Shown: positions 51,679 through 60,968, numbered from the stretch's first letter. The stretch: DNA of 64,000 nucleotides from CAXXOK01 sp963675365 (GCA_963675365.2 CAXXVA010000003.1:1364001-1428000), one strand, 5' to 3'. The notes: generated by a model from the letters alone, not told the origin. Made by a program: numbers and translations.

Positions 51679-52929
51679 TTATTCCCTGTTCAGGATTTCG
51701 TCGATCTTATCGCTTGCGGCTTCCAGCTCTGTTTGAGCGTCGTTCCCCGCGATGACGTTTTCAATCAGCGGGAACAGGATATCGCTGTTGATCTGCGACA
51801 TCGAGGTAAGCCCTTCGCCAACGCCAACGCCATATTCCGCGATCTTGGAGAAGACGTTCACAATGGGATCCGCCTGCACATCAGGATCTTCGGCAACAGA
51901 ATACAGGTAAGGCGGGAAGCCATTGCGCAGCGACCACTCTTTGCAGATTTCAGTGGTGTTCCAGTATGCGATAAAGGCATAGGCCGCGGCTTTCTCAACA
52001 TCGGTCGTCCCGGCAGGTATGCAGAAACCCGTTGTTTCCGCCACGCCTACGACAGCCTCACTGCCCGAGGGCATCGGCGCGACGCCGAAGTTGATCTCGT
52101 TGCTGCGCAAGCCCGCAACCATCCAGGGCCCGTTAATGACCATGCCCAGGCGATCGGCCATCATCAGGTTATCCAGGTCGGCGCCGGTATTCCCCACGGG
52201 CGAATCGCCATTTTCTACAACCGCCTGAATGTACTGCAGTGTTTTCAGGTTCTCTTCGCTGTTCAATAATGATTTCTTTTCGCCAACGTCCAGGATTTCA
52301 CCTCCGTTGGACAAAAACATGCTGTTAAACCACGATACGCCGCCGGATACGCAGAAGCCGACGCCGTACACGTTGCGGTCCGGATCTGTGATCTGCGCAG
52401 CGTATTCTGCCACCTCTTCCCATGTCGCAGGCGGCATATTCGGGTCGAGGCCGGCCTTCTCAAACAGGTCAATGTTGTAATACAGATAGGTGGTAAACCA
52501 CTGCATCGGAAGCATAATCTGGCTTCCCTCATACTGCAGGCTGGTCAGCGCGGCAGGCATGAAATCGGCCTGGTCGACACCGGTTACCTCAAAGAAATCA
52601 TCCAGCGGGATCATACCGCCGTTCTGCGCATACATGGGTACGTCCAAATTGCCAGCTAGCACCAGCGCGGGGGCAGTGCCTGTGGTGATAGAAGGCATCA
52701 GTTTCTCTGCCAAAGTCGAACCAGGCATGATGTCCATCTCGATAGTGATGCCCGCCTCGTTTCCCTGGTTGAACCTGTTCACGATCTCGCGCAGAATGTC
52801 TCCGTCGGATCCTGTGAACGCGTTCCAGAATTGGATCGTTATGCCTTCCTCCGCCGAAGCGGTAAGGCCCGTCGTCAGCGTGCACAGAAGAACCAGAATT
52901 GTCAGCAACGGTAAGATTCTTTTTTTCAT
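51679..52929 (-). CDS. Extracellular sugar-binding protein of the arabinose-locus importer
   Basis: This 416-residue binding protein has a signal peptide (MKKRILPLLTILVLLCTLTTGLTASA) and no lipobox cysteine at the cleavage site. The mature chain begins EEGITIQFWNAFTGSDGD, typical of CUT1 sugar-binding proteins. It is the first gene of the operon and lies downstream of a perfect promoter (53059-53087) and two probable operators. The ligand is inferred from context to be an arabino-oligosaccharide. Confidence 0.9.
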   Translation of the reverse strand: MKKRILPLLTILVLLCTLTTGLTASAEEGITIQFWNAFTGSDGDILREIVNRFNQGNEAGITIEMDIMPGSTLAEKLMPSITTGTAPALVLAGNLDVPMYAQNGGMIPLDDFFEVTGVDQADFMPAALTSLQYEGSQIMLPMQWFTTYLYYNIDLFEKAGLDPNMPPATWEEVAEYAAQITDPDRNVYGVGFCVSGGVSWFNSMFLSNGGEILDVGEKKSLLNSEENLKTLQYIQAVVENGDSPVGNTGADLDNLMMADRLGMVINGPWMVAGLRSNEINFGVAPMPSGSEAVVGVAETTGFCIPAGTTDVEKAAAYAFIAYWNTTEICKEWSLRNGFPPYLYSVAEDPDVQADPIVNVFSKIAEYGVGVGEGLTSMSQINSDILFPLIENVIAGNDAQTELEAASDKIDEILNRE

Positions 52930-52954
52930 TTCCCTCGCAACCTTTCTTTTTCAT

Positions 52955-52970
52955 TGCGTTCTCGTGTGCG
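52955..52970. promoter_or_regulatory. Second putative operator of the arabinose operon
   Basis: TGCGTTCTCGTGTGCG matches the reverse complement of the site at 53032-53046 (TGCGTTCACGTGTAC) in 12 of its first 14 positions. It lies in the leader about 25 bases before the binding-protein start. A pair of sites about 75 bases apart would allow looping or a roadblock. Confidence 0.5.
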
Positions 52971-53031
52971 CATCCATCATATCTCCACTTTCCTCATCCG
53001 GCGTCGGACTGAGCCGATTATTTCTGTATGA

Positions 53032-53046
53032 GTACACGTGAACGCA
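53032..53046. promoter_or_regulatory. Putative LacI-type operator at the arabinose-operon start site
   Basis: GTACACGTGAACGCA has a CG-centred near-palindrome (GTACACGTGAAC) and lies 13 bases downstream of the -10 box, covering the expected transcription start. The neighbouring LacI gene at 53167 encodes the obvious candidate repressor. Confidence 0.6.
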
Positions 53047-53058
53047 TTTGTTGATTTT

Positions 53059-53087
53059 ATTATATTCCTATCAAATTCGGATGTCAA
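53059..53087 (-). promoter_or_regulatory. Perfect sigma-70-type promoter of the arabinose operon
   Basis: On the minus strand TTGACA (53082-53087), exactly 17 bases, and TATAAT (53059-53064). Such a consensus promoter would be very strong without repression, which fits the overlapping operators. Confidence 0.9.
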
Positions 53088-53166
53088 CACCAACTTTTTA
53101 AGAATTCTTTCCAGCCTTCGCAGCGTATGTATCTATCTCACCCGGCCTGTTTCCCGCCAGCCGGCG

Positions 53167-54153
53167 TCAGAGCGTATCGCCCTCGATTACACGGTATGGA
53201 ATATCCATGTTGCGGCAGCGGTCGGCTTTATTCTCGATCATTTGGATCGTCGTCTCCACCGCGCCGAAACCGATCTGGTCGATGGCGTTATCTATCGTTG
53301 TGAGCCTGTAGTCGTATTTTTCGTAGATTTCCATGTGGTCAAACGCGGCAATGCCGTAATCGCGCTTGGGAAGCATCTCTCTTTCCCTTGCTCTGCGAAT
53401 AATGTGATCCGCAAAGTACTCTCCAGAGCAAAGGACGCCGATTTTTTCGTCGCTTCTTTGGATCATAGCGATTACACGATCGGCAAAATCATCGTTAACG
53501 GGTACAACCTCAACCTTTACCGAATCCGCCGCCGCCGCAGCCTGGCACACTCCCCTGTAGCGCTGCATATGGCCATGCGGAATCGTATGTTGAAACTTAT
53601 CCATCGGAACAACAAATGCGATCTTGCGGTATCCAGCCGCGATGATCGCGACTGTAATATCATTGGCCGCCTGCTGTTCATCAATGCCGATACAAGCGAT
53701 TTTCCGGGAAGCCTTATAACCCAGCAAGATCACAGGCTCTGGCAGGGTGAGTAAAAACTGCTCCAGTTCCTCCGTCATGGCGGTCATCGCGAGGATGAGG
53801 CCATCAATGCGGTAGCTGGTCAGCGTGTTAATCAGACTGTGCTCAATATCCCTGTCGCCCTGATGCAGGCCGATGCTCAGCTGATAACCCGATTGCCTGG
53901 CGCACTCGGACATAGCGTCCAGCATCGTTGGAAAATACTGGTTTTTCAGATCGGGCACGATGATGCCCAGCATCATGGAGCGCCCTTTGGCAAACACACG
54001 CGCCAGAATATCAGGACGGTAGTCCATCTCCCGTGCCTTTTCAATAATTCTTTCGCGCGTTTTGGCGCTGATTCTGCCTGTGTTGTTGAGCGCGCGCACA
54101 ACCGTGGTATGGGAAACGCCGCATTCCCTCGCAATATCTGTAACGGTTACCAT
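53167..54153 (-). CDS. LacI-family transcriptional repressor of the arabinose operon
   Basis: This 328-residue LacI-type protein has the helix-turn-helix TVTDIARECGVSHTTVVRALN at the N-terminus, then hinge RERIIEKAREMDYRPD and the effector domain with GIIVPDLKNQYFP and IACIGIDEQQAAN. The ATG follows AAAGGGG. It stands directly upstream of the importer/arabinofuranosidase operon on the same strand. It probably responds to arabinose or a pathway intermediate. That it binds the sites at 53032 and 52955 is an inference from position and symmetry. Confidence 0.9.
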   Translation of the reverse strand: MVTVTDIARECGVSHTTVVRALNNTGRISAKTRERIIEKAREMDYRPDILARVFAKGRSMMLGIIVPDLKNQYFPTMLDAMSECARQSGYQLSIGLHQGDRDIEHSLINTLTSYRIDGLILAMTAMTEELEQFLLTLPEPVILLGYKASRKIACIGIDEQQAANDITVAIIAAGYRKIAFVVPMDKFQHTIPHGHMQRYRGVCQAAAAADSVKVEVVPVNDDFADRVIAMIQRSDEKIGVLCSGEYFADHIIRRAREREMLPKRDYGIAAFDHMEIYEKYDYRLTTIDNAIDQIGFGAVETTIQMIENKADRCRNMDIPYRVIEGDTL

Positions 54154-54214
54154 GCGAATAACCCCTTTCGCTCAGCTGCTGCTTTTGCGTGTCAGCGACC
54201 GCTTCTTGATGATT

Positions 54215-54223
54215 ATTATACCA
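54215..54223 (-). promoter_or_regulatory. Extended -10 promoter of the LacI gene
   Basis: TGGTATAAT on the minus strand is an extended -10 element (TGnTATAAT) about 65 bases before the start codon. There is no good -35 at 17 bases, which extended -10 promoters do not require. Confidence 0.6.
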
Positions 54224-54614
54224 TACCGCAGGCTGATCGTTTACACCGCAGGTAAAGAAAGCCGTTGACGACGAAGCGGCAGGATGCAGTCACTTAATAT
54301 CTTCCAGTTTGCCAATGTTGCAGCGATCCCATATATCAAAGTCAATTATCCTCGTCAGGCGTCCAAACGCCGCCTGCATCACGGGTTCAGAAAACGGCTG
54401 CCGCGTCATTCCCCCGACGGTTGAGTTTTATACCGTGCAATGGTATCCTGTATGCAGATCAATGTGTTTGCGGGCCAATGCCCCGCCAGGGTCATACGGC
54501 GGCTCGTTTGCAATCTTGAGCGTTTATACCGTGGAAAAACTTAAATACTATATCATCAGGCAGAAAAGTATAGTTTTTCAGACAAATTTGTTGACTGCAT
54601 TTCCAGGTACGGTT

Positions 54615-54623
54615 TGTTATACT
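54615..54623 (+). promoter_or_regulatory. Extended -10 promoter of the plus-strand importer operon
   Basis: TGTTATACT is an extended -10 element about 55 bases before the binding-protein start. TTGACT at 54591 is 21 bases from the -10, too far for a normal -35, so the operon may need an activator such as the YesN protein it encodes. Confidence 0.5.
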
Positions 54624-54676
54624 TGCATCAGATAAGCGCGTTGTGCGTTCTCATACATTTTAAAGGAGGCTCCCCA

Positions 54677-55936
54677 ATGAAAAAACTGCTTGGAATTCTG
54701 TTGTTAACGATGTTGGTCTTTTCGAGCGTAAGCTTTGCTTACGCACAGGAAGGCGATGTGATTGAAATCAACATCTACCACCACATGAGCACTGATACCG
54801 CCCGCGGACAAGCTACAGAAAAACTTTTGGAAATGTTCAATGAAGAATACGCTGGCCAGTACAAGGCTGTTTCCAGCGTCAATCCCGACTTCCCCACCTA
54901 TCAGGAAAAGGTCAAGGCAATGATAGCCGCAGACGAAACCCCCGACATCTTCTGCTATAACTATAACCCCAACGACCTTTCCCGCCAAAACTCAGGCAAA
55001 CTGATGGATTTTACCCCCTATATGGATAATGACTGGAAATCGTGCTTTAAGCAAAGCGACCTGGACTTACTCACGCTTGATGGTCATCTGTATTCCATCC
55101 CGCGCGCACAGCAATCCGCAGTGTTCTATTACAACACCGAACTGCTGGCTGAAGCCGGATACGACCACTTCCCCACTACATGGGACGAGTTTTTCGCTTG
55201 CTGCGAAGCGCTTAACGACATCGGTGTCGGGGCCATTTCACTCTATACGGCAGATGATGCTTGGTATTCTACCGGTTTCTTAACCTATGCATTCGCTTCT
55301 TTCGGCGGCTCCGAGCTAGCCAACAGCGGAACCATCGAGTGCGATGAAATGATCGGTGCGGCGGAATATCTCCAAAAAGTGTTCACTTTCACAACCGGCG
55401 ATGCGATCGGCGCTAATTACTCAGTTGCATCAAACAATTTTGCTACTGGCAAGACGGCAATGGTCGTCGACGGTCCTTGGTTGATCGGTATGCTGCCCGC
55501 CGATATTTCGGATAAAATCTCCGTTGGTTTTGCACCTTCTTTCCAGGATGGCAAGATTCAAGATAACTATCAGGTCACTGATGCACAATCGCCTTGGGCT
55601 GCGGCGGCACAGGACGATCCTGCCAAAGCCGAGGCAGTAGTCACACTGCTTAAATACCTCACAAGCGAAACCGCCGCAAAAATCTACACGCTGGAAGGCA
55701 GCGAATATCAGTCTGCCAAAATGACGCTCAACGACGAGGATAAAGCGTCTATGTCGCCACTGCAGCTTGAATACTATAATGTTTATGCATCGGGTTCTGA
55801 AAACATCGTAAACATTCAACGCAATCTTTCCAGTGCCGCGAATGCCGCGCTTCCCTCTTTGATCGAATCGCTCGTGCTCGGCGAGATCAGCGCTGAGGAA
55901 TTTGTAGCGCAGCTGGCTGCCGAAAACGATTATTAA
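54677..55936 (+). CDS. Extracellular sugar-binding protein of ABC importer
   Basis: This 419-residue protein has a signal peptide (MKKLLGILLLTMLVFSSVSFAYAQ) with cleavage near AYA-QEG and no lipobox. The mature part (VIEINIYHHMSTDTARGQAT) belongs to the SBP_bac_1 class. The ATG lies eight bases after AAAGGAGG. It is the first gene of the operon with two permeases, YesN, YesM and a GH127. Its ligand is presumably the beta-L-arabinofuranoside processed by that GH127 enzyme. Confidence 0.9.
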   Translation: MKKLLGILLLTMLVFSSVSFAYAQEGDVIEINIYHHMSTDTARGQATEKLLEMFNEEYAGQYKAVSSVNPDFPTYQEKVKAMIAADETPDIFCYNYNPNDLSRQNSGKLMDFTPYMDNDWKSCFKQSDLDLLTLDGHLYSIPRAQQSAVFYYNTELLAEAGYDHFPTTWDEFFACCEALNDIGVGAISLYTADDAWYSTGFLTYAFASFGGSELANSGTIECDEMIGAAEYLQKVFTFTTGDAIGANYSVASNNFATGKTAMVVDGPWLIGMLPADISDKISVGFAPSFQDGKIQDNYQVTDAQSPWAAAAQDDPAKAEAVVTLLKYLTSETAAKIYTLEGSEYQSAKMTLNDEDKASMSPLQLEYYNVYASGSENIVNIQRNLSSAANAALPSLIESLVLGEISAEEFVAQLAAENDY

Positions 55937-55961
55937 CCCGGCGGATACACATCCGTATCAG

Positions 55962-55989
55962 AAACGGGAGAGGGAAACCTCTCCCGTTT
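55962..55989 (+). promoter_or_regulatory. Strong hairpin between binding-protein and permease genes
   Basis: A perfect 12-bp stem (AAACGGGAGAGG with CCTCTCCCGTTT) with a GAAA tetraloop lies 25 bases after the binding-protein stop and just before the permease ribosome site. It is the fourth of the binding-protein 3' hairpins and the only one on the plus strand. Confidence 0.8.
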
Positions 55990-56007
55990 GCAAAGGAGGA
56001 TACTTCT

Positions 56008-56892
56008 GTGCAAGCATCGCGCAGCGGGCTGCATGACAATCGTGCTTTTTGGTATACCGTACCAGCCTTGATCATGACGCTGACCTTTTTTATCATTCCG
56101 TTAGTATACTTGATTTCGGTTTCTTTTTATAAATGGAACGGGCTGGGTCCTATGGAATTCACAGGCTTTGGCAATTATACGTACATCTTCCGCAGCCTGA
56201 GCTTCCGAAAGGCGCTGCGGGTTACATTATGGTGGCTCGCGGCAGCGCTGGCGCTGCACATCCCTTTCGGATTGCTTCTCTCCTTGATGCTCAACCGCCA
56301 CCCGGCAGGCTGGAAGCTGCTCAGGATACTCTATTTTATTCCGAATGTGATTTCCACAACGGCGGTCGCTTTTATGTGGTACTTCATCTATCATGCCGAT
56401 ATGGGCATCCTCAACGCCATTCTCATCAAGCTCGGGCTTGGTCAATATACACGCGCGTGGCTTGGGAGCATCGATACGGCGCTCGTCAGCAATATGGTGC
56501 CTTTCATACTGTATGTCGGGCTGACCAGCATTATCTTCCTCACCCAGCTTTCCACCGTGCCTTCGGAATTATACGAAGCCGCCGAGATAGACGGCGCAAA
56601 CACGCTGCAAAAGGATTTGTACGTGTCCATGCCGATGCTCAAACCAGCGTTTGTCACCAATATCATGCTCAACTGCGCGTTTTGCCTGCGTACGTTTGAG
56701 TATCCGTTCCTGATGACATCGGGCGGACCCTCCGGCTCCACCACAAACCTCGCGTTATACATTTACCGGGAGATGATGAGCGCCAATCGCTACGGCGTAT
56801 CCATGGCGGCTGGTCTGGTTACGATTTTACTCGGCGTGGCGCTGATGACTGCAGTAACACTGATGCAGCGTGAAAGAGCGGTGAAATTATAA
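56008..56892 (+). CDS. CUT1 sugar ABC transporter permease (MalF type)
   Basis: This 294-residue permease starts at GTG after AAAGGAGGA. Helices are evident, with the EAA loop YEAAEIDGANTLQKDLYVSMPML. Its stop overlaps the start of the second permease by one base (TAATG), so translation is coupled. It works with the binding protein at 54677. Confidence 0.92.
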   Translation: MQASRSGLHDNRAFWYTVPALIMTLTFFIIPLVYLISVSFYKWNGLGPMEFTGFGNYTYIFRSLSFRKALRVTLWWLAAALALHIPFGLLLSLMLNRHPAGWKLLRILYFIPNVISTTAVAFMWYFIYHADMGILNAILIKLGLGQYTRAWLGSIDTALVSNMVPFILYVGLTSIIFLTQLSTVPSELYEAAEIDGANTLQKDLYVSMPMLKPAFVTNIMLNCAFCLRTFEYPFLMTSGGPSGSTTNLALYIYREMMSANRYGVSMAAGLVTILLGVALMTAVTLMQRERAVKL

Positions 56893-57719
56893 TGAAGGCC
56901 GCACATAGAATCCCAAAGGTATTGATGTATTTGTTTTTATACCTGGTTTTACTGGTTATGATGCTGCCGTTTTTATGGCTGATCCTTTCATCATTCAGGC
57001 CCAATCTGGAGTTGTTTGCAGAACCGTTCGCCGTTCCGCGCCATTTGAGCCTCAGTAACTATTCCACGGTTCTGAGCAGCCATCCTATGTTTCTATATCT
57101 GTTCAACACAGTTGTGGTTACTTTACTGGCTACCATTACCGACGTTGCGGTCGGCGTCATGGCCGGCTATGGCCTGATGCATCATTTCAAAGGTAAAAGC
57201 GGCGTCGCCTTTATGTTGGCGCTTGGGTTGTTTGTCCCAACCAACGCTTTTTTGGTTCCATACTATATCATGGTGAACAGTATAGGTCTCTATGACAAGC
57301 TTTGGGGCATCGCATTGACGTATGCGGGCATTAATTTGCCGATAACCATCATGGTAGTGCGTGGATACATGAGCACGCTGCCTGCCGCGCTAATGGAAAG
57401 CGCGCATATTGACGGCGCTTCATCATTCCAGACCATGACGCGTATCATCCTGCCGATGAGTATCCCGGGTATTGTTACCGCCTGCGTTTTTGTTGTAATA
57501 CAATGCTGGAATGAGTTATTATTTGCCAATATTCTCAATCAAAATGATATTTCCCGCACTTTGCAGGTTGCCATCCGGTCGTTCCTGACGACATTTGAAG
57601 CGAATTATGCAAACGCTTTTGCCGCTATGGTGCTTGCCATTCTGCCGACTATCCTGATTTATAGTTTGCTGACCAACCAGATTATCAGCGGGATGACCGC
57701 GGGTGCGATAAAGGGATAA
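56892..57719 (+). CDS. CUT1 sugar ABC transporter permease (MalG type)
   Basis: This 275-residue permease has six membrane segments, the EAA loop MESAHIDGASSFQTMTRIILPM and the C-terminal GMTAGAIKG. It is coupled to the preceding permease. The YesN gene begins 40 bases downstream with its own GGAGGTGA site, continuing the operon. Confidence 0.92.
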   Translation: MKAAHRIPKVLMYLFLYLVLLVMMLPFLWLILSSFRPNLELFAEPFAVPRHLSLSNYSTVLSSHPMFLYLFNTVVVTLLATITDVAVGVMAGYGLMHHFKGKSGVAFMLALGLFVPTNAFLVPYYIMVNSIGLYDKLWGIALTYAGINLPITIMVVRGYMSTLPAALMESAHIDGASSFQTMTRIILPMSIPGIVTACVFVVIQCWNELLFANILNQNDISRTLQVAIRSFLTTFEANYANAFAAMVLAILPTILIYSLLTNQIISGMTAGAIKG

Positions 57720-57759
57720 ATTCGGTATGCATCGAATCCGATGGTGAGGAGGTGAACAG

Positions 57760-59283
57760 ATGCGTGTACTGATCGTGGAGGATGAAAAAATAATCCGCGA
57801 CGGGCTGCTTTCGCTCGTCGACTGGGCTGCAGAGGGATTCGGCGAAGTGATCGGCTGTGAGAACGCGGTAGACGCACTGGACATCCTCTCCGACCGCGGG
57901 GCGGATCTTGTGATTACCGATATATATATGGACGCCATATCCGGCCTTGACATGATTGAAATGGCCCGTCAGCTGGATGTACGGACCAATTTCGTCATTC
58001 TGACGGGGCATGGTCTGTTTGAATATGCCCAACAGGCGATGGATCTGGGCGTAAAGCGTTTCTTAACCAAGCCAATACAGGACCGGGAACTGCGCGCACT
58101 GCTTGCCGACATGCGCGCTGAGATCGCCGAACAGAAGCGCGTAGAACAAGCGCTGGCCTCCAGCGCAGCGAAATTAAAGGCGTATTACCCATTAGTCCGC
58201 AGGGATTTCTGGTCCAACCTCACGCAGGAAAACAGCCTACCGGAACCAGATATCCGTAACCGCGCCGACCGCTGCGATATTGAATTGCCCGCAGGTAAAT
58301 ACCAATGCGCAGCCTTAACGCCTAGCGTTGCGGACATTCCGCCTGCGGATATGCTGGCTATCCGACAGGTATTGGAAGAGCTTCTGGGCACGAAGCTCAT
58401 CCAGTGGCTGGATCACGGTTCCTTCGATTTGCTTATCGTATCGCCGGATTTGGAGGAAACAGAGATTATATCACTGCTGGAAGTCATCCGCGAGAACTTT
58501 TCCCTGCCGCTGCATATCGGGTTGGGCAACGGCGTTGCCGGTCTATCAGAACTGCAGGTCTCTGCACGCGAAGCAGAGGAAGCCATGCAATCCATCGTGG
58601 GAACCGGTGAAGAATGGTGCTATTTCAGCGATCTGATTCAGGTTAAGCGCGCTACGTATCCCCTACAGGAAGAAACCGCGGCGCTTAATGCAATCCGCTT
58701 TCGGGATACGCCGGACGCAATGGCGCTGCAGGCATTTTTAGCGGCCGTATACCGCAGAAACGGCGATGCACAGCGCGATCATATGCTGCTGCGTTTTCAG
58801 GTTGCGCTGTACCGCATGGCGGACGAATACGGCGCTACCGCTCTGCCGCCGTTTACCATGCCTCCTACGCATGAATCAATCACCGACGCACAAGACAGGC
58901 TTTACTCTCTGATGGAAGCCATAGCCAATCGGAAAGCGGGCACCCGCCGGCAAACCATCGAAACCCTGATTGACAACGCCAAGCGAATTATCAGCGAAAC
59001 CTACGCCGATCCAGATTTGAACGTATCCGGAATTGCGCGGCAGCTTTTTATCTCCCCACAGTATCTGTCGCGGCTTTTTCGAAGCGTATGTGATCAAACC
59101 TGTATGGATTTCATCACATCGGTACGGCTGGATGCGGCTAAAAAACTGCTCAGGGGCGCACAGATGAAAACATACGAGATTGCGCTGTTGGTCGGCTATA
59201 ATCATCCAAATTACTTCAGCGCGTTATTCAAAAAGCACGAGCATATGACCCCAAAACAGTACCGCACAGAATTTGGCCTATGA
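57760..59283 (+). CDS. YesN-type response regulator with AraC DNA-binding domain
   Basis: This 507-residue regulator has a receiver domain at 1-120 with E8/D9 and the phospho-acceptor D54 in LVITDIYMD, plus the lysine in FLTKPIQD. The C-terminal AraC domain (about 410-505) carries LFISPQYLSRLFRSVCDQ and GYNHPNYFSALFKKHEH. It starts after GGAGGTGAACAG. The last bases overlap the kinase start (ATGA). Unlike at the other YesMN pair, the regulator precedes the kinase. It probably activates its own importer/GH127 operon. Confidence 0.92.
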   Translation: MRVLIVEDEKIIRDGLLSLVDWAAEGFGEVIGCENAVDALDILSDRGADLVITDIYMDAISGLDMIEMARQLDVRTNFVILTGHGLFEYAQQAMDLGVKRFLTKPIQDRELRALLADMRAEIAEQKRVEQALASSAAKLKAYYPLVRRDFWSNLTQENSLPEPDIRNRADRCDIELPAGKYQCAALTPSVADIPPADMLAIRQVLEELLGTKLIQWLDHGSFDLLIVSPDLEETEIISLLEVIRENFSLPLHIGLGNGVAGLSELQVSAREAEEAMQSIVGTGEEWCYFSDLIQVKRATYPLQEETAALNAIRFRDTPDAMALQAFLAAVYRRNGDAQRDHMLLRFQVALYRMADEYGATALPPFTMPPTHESITDAQDRLYSLMEAIANRKAGTRRQTIETLIDNAKRIISETYADPDLNVSGIARQLFISPQYLSRLFRSVCDQTCMDFITSVRLDAAKKLLRGAQMKTYEIALLVGYNHPNYFSALFKKHEHMTPKQYRTEFGL

Positions 59284-60968
59284 GAAAGAAAAAAAGGCGG
59301 TTTTCATTAAAACTCTTACGCAACCAGCTCATACTTTGGTTCGCGGCGGTTGTGCTGCTGCTGATGGGCAGCGTCGCGTTTTTCTCGGAATTCACACTGA
59401 AACCTTACATGTATAATACGCATGTATCCCACATGAAACAGAATACCAGCCTTCTGCTGCGGCAGCTCACCTCGCTGCGCAACAAGCTTCAATCGTACTC
59501 CATCAATATTCTGGCCGATAGTACTGTACAGGCGTTTTTGCTTGGCAAGCTACCGGAAGATCCCAATATGTCCAATACACTGCGAGAACTCATGATCGGT
59601 TATACCGAGTACGATTCCGCTATCCGGGCGCTGTATCTGGTGGACAATCAAGGCAACATTTACGGCAACAACCTCACGCGGCCTATATCGGAATACATTG
59701 AGAGCACACGGGATGATATCTATCATTCCACAGGCAGCGCGGTATGGGCTACCAATTTTTCGGATGATACGGTGGCGATGTACCGCGTTATTCACGATAC
59801 GACCAGCGATTTGAACCGTAAAATCGGAGCGCTGTACATGCTTGTAGAGCGCAGCGCCTTTACCGAGTTGCAGGAACTGTACCTGATGGATTCACAGCGT
59901 TCTGTGTTGACGGGCGGCAGCCTGCTGCTGGGTACACCCCAGCCGGACGAAGCCGAAATGAGCGAATACATCACCTATTCGGAGGAAGAAAACGGATGGG
60001 CGCTGACCACATGGATTTCCCGATCCGCAGTATACGGGCCTGCAGACAGCATCTTAAAACTGGTGTATCTATGGCTGATGTTTATGCTGCTGATGGGGGT
60101 GCTGCTGATCGTGTTCATATCCGGCAGGCTCACCAAGCCGCTTCGGGAAATCCGCCATGCCATGAAGCGGGCGGGCGAGGGCGATCTCGAAGTCGTGGTG
60201 CCGGTTCGCAGGGACGATGAAATCGCCCACTTGGCAAAGACCTTCAACCGCATGATCGGCGATACAAAAGCATCCATACGCCAGAATGAAAAAAACCAGC
60301 GCCGCCAGCGGGCTTTGGAATTAAGCACGCTGCAGTATCAGATCAATCCGCACTTTTTATACAACACGCTTGACAGCATTTATATGATCGCACGCAAAAG
60401 CAGCAATCAGGATATTACGTCGCTGGTTTTAAACCTCTCGGCGCTGTTCCATTTAAGCCTTGCCCACGGCCAGGACTTTGTTTCGCTGGAGCACGAGATC
60501 AAGTATGTGACATGTTATCTGGATATTCAGCGTATTCGGTTCCCCCGCCGCTTTCGCCTGGTGATGGACGTAGCGCCGGGACTGATGCAGCGCCGCGTGC
60601 TGAAATTCCTGCTGCAGCCTCTGATCGAGAACAGCCTGAACCACGGCTTGTGCAACGGAGCCGACGACGGAAGGATCGAAGTGAGCGCCAAACATGAGGG
60701 GGATGACCTGGTTCTGCGCGTGGCCGACAACGGCAACGGCATGACGGAACAGGCGCTGGCGAAGCTCAAGGCATTTATTGATCTTCCCGACGTCGGGGAG
60801 AACGGCAATCCTTTCGCGGGCGGCGTGGGCGTGCGCAATGTGCATCAGCGGATGATTTTGTATTACGGGCGGGGTATCCAGATTGAAAGCCAATGGGAAG
60901 AGGGCACGCTTGTTACCCTGCGCATCCCCTTTGAAAAAACGGAACAAATACACGAGGTGATTGTATGA
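59280..60968 (+). CDS. YesM-type sensor histidine kinase
   Basis: This 562-residue kinase has a very basic N-terminus (RKKKRRFSLK), a first membrane helix at about 17-37, an extracellular domain of about 220 residues and a second helix near 265-285. A HAMP segment (SGRLTKPLREI) follows, then YQINPHFLYNTLDS with the phospho-histidine, and the ATP-binding boxes (NSLNHGL, DNGNGM, GVGVRNVHQRM). The start and stop both overlap neighbours by four bases (ATGA), so YesN, YesM and GH127 are translationally coupled. It presumably senses the imported arabinoside outside the cell. Confidence 0.92.
   Translation: MRKKKRRFSLKLLRNQLILWFAAVVLLLMGSVAFFSEFTLKPYMYNTHVSHMKQNTSLLLRQLTSLRNKLQSYSINILADSTVQAFLLGKLPEDPNMSNTLRELMIGYTEYDSAIRALYLVDNQGNIYGNNLTRPISEYIESTRDDIYHSTGSAVWATNFSDDTVAMYRVIHDTTSDLNRKIGALYMLVERSAFTELQELYLMDSQRSVLTGGSLLLGTPQPDEAEMSEYITYSEEENGWALTTWISRSAVYGPADSILKLVYLWLMFMLLMGVLLIVFISGRLTKPLREIRHAMKRAGEGDLEVVVPVRRDDEIAHLAKTFNRMIGDTKASIRQNEKNQRRQRALELSTLQYQINPHFLYNTLDSIYMIARKSSNQDITSLVLNLSALFHLSLAHGQDFVSLEHEIKYVTCYLDIQRIRFPRRFRLVMDVAPGLMQRRVLKFLLQPLIENSLNHGLCNGADDGRIEVSAKHEGDDLVLRVADNGNGMTEQALAKLKAFIDLPDVGENGNPFAGGVGVRNVHQRMILYYGRGIQIESQWEEGTLVTLRIPFEKTEQIHEVIV

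Larger units (their letters stand above)
54154..54676. other. Divergent intergenic region between LacI and the plus-strand importer
   Basis: This 520-base region holds an extended -10 promoter in each direction (54215-54223 minus and 54615-54623 plus). Between them a minus-strand frame at 54290-54409 encodes 39 residues ending FDIWDRCNIGKLEDIK, with a coding look but no recognised family. It may be a gene remnant. The words TTATACCGTG at 54429 and 54524 form a short direct repeat that could be a regulator site. Confidence 0.45.
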
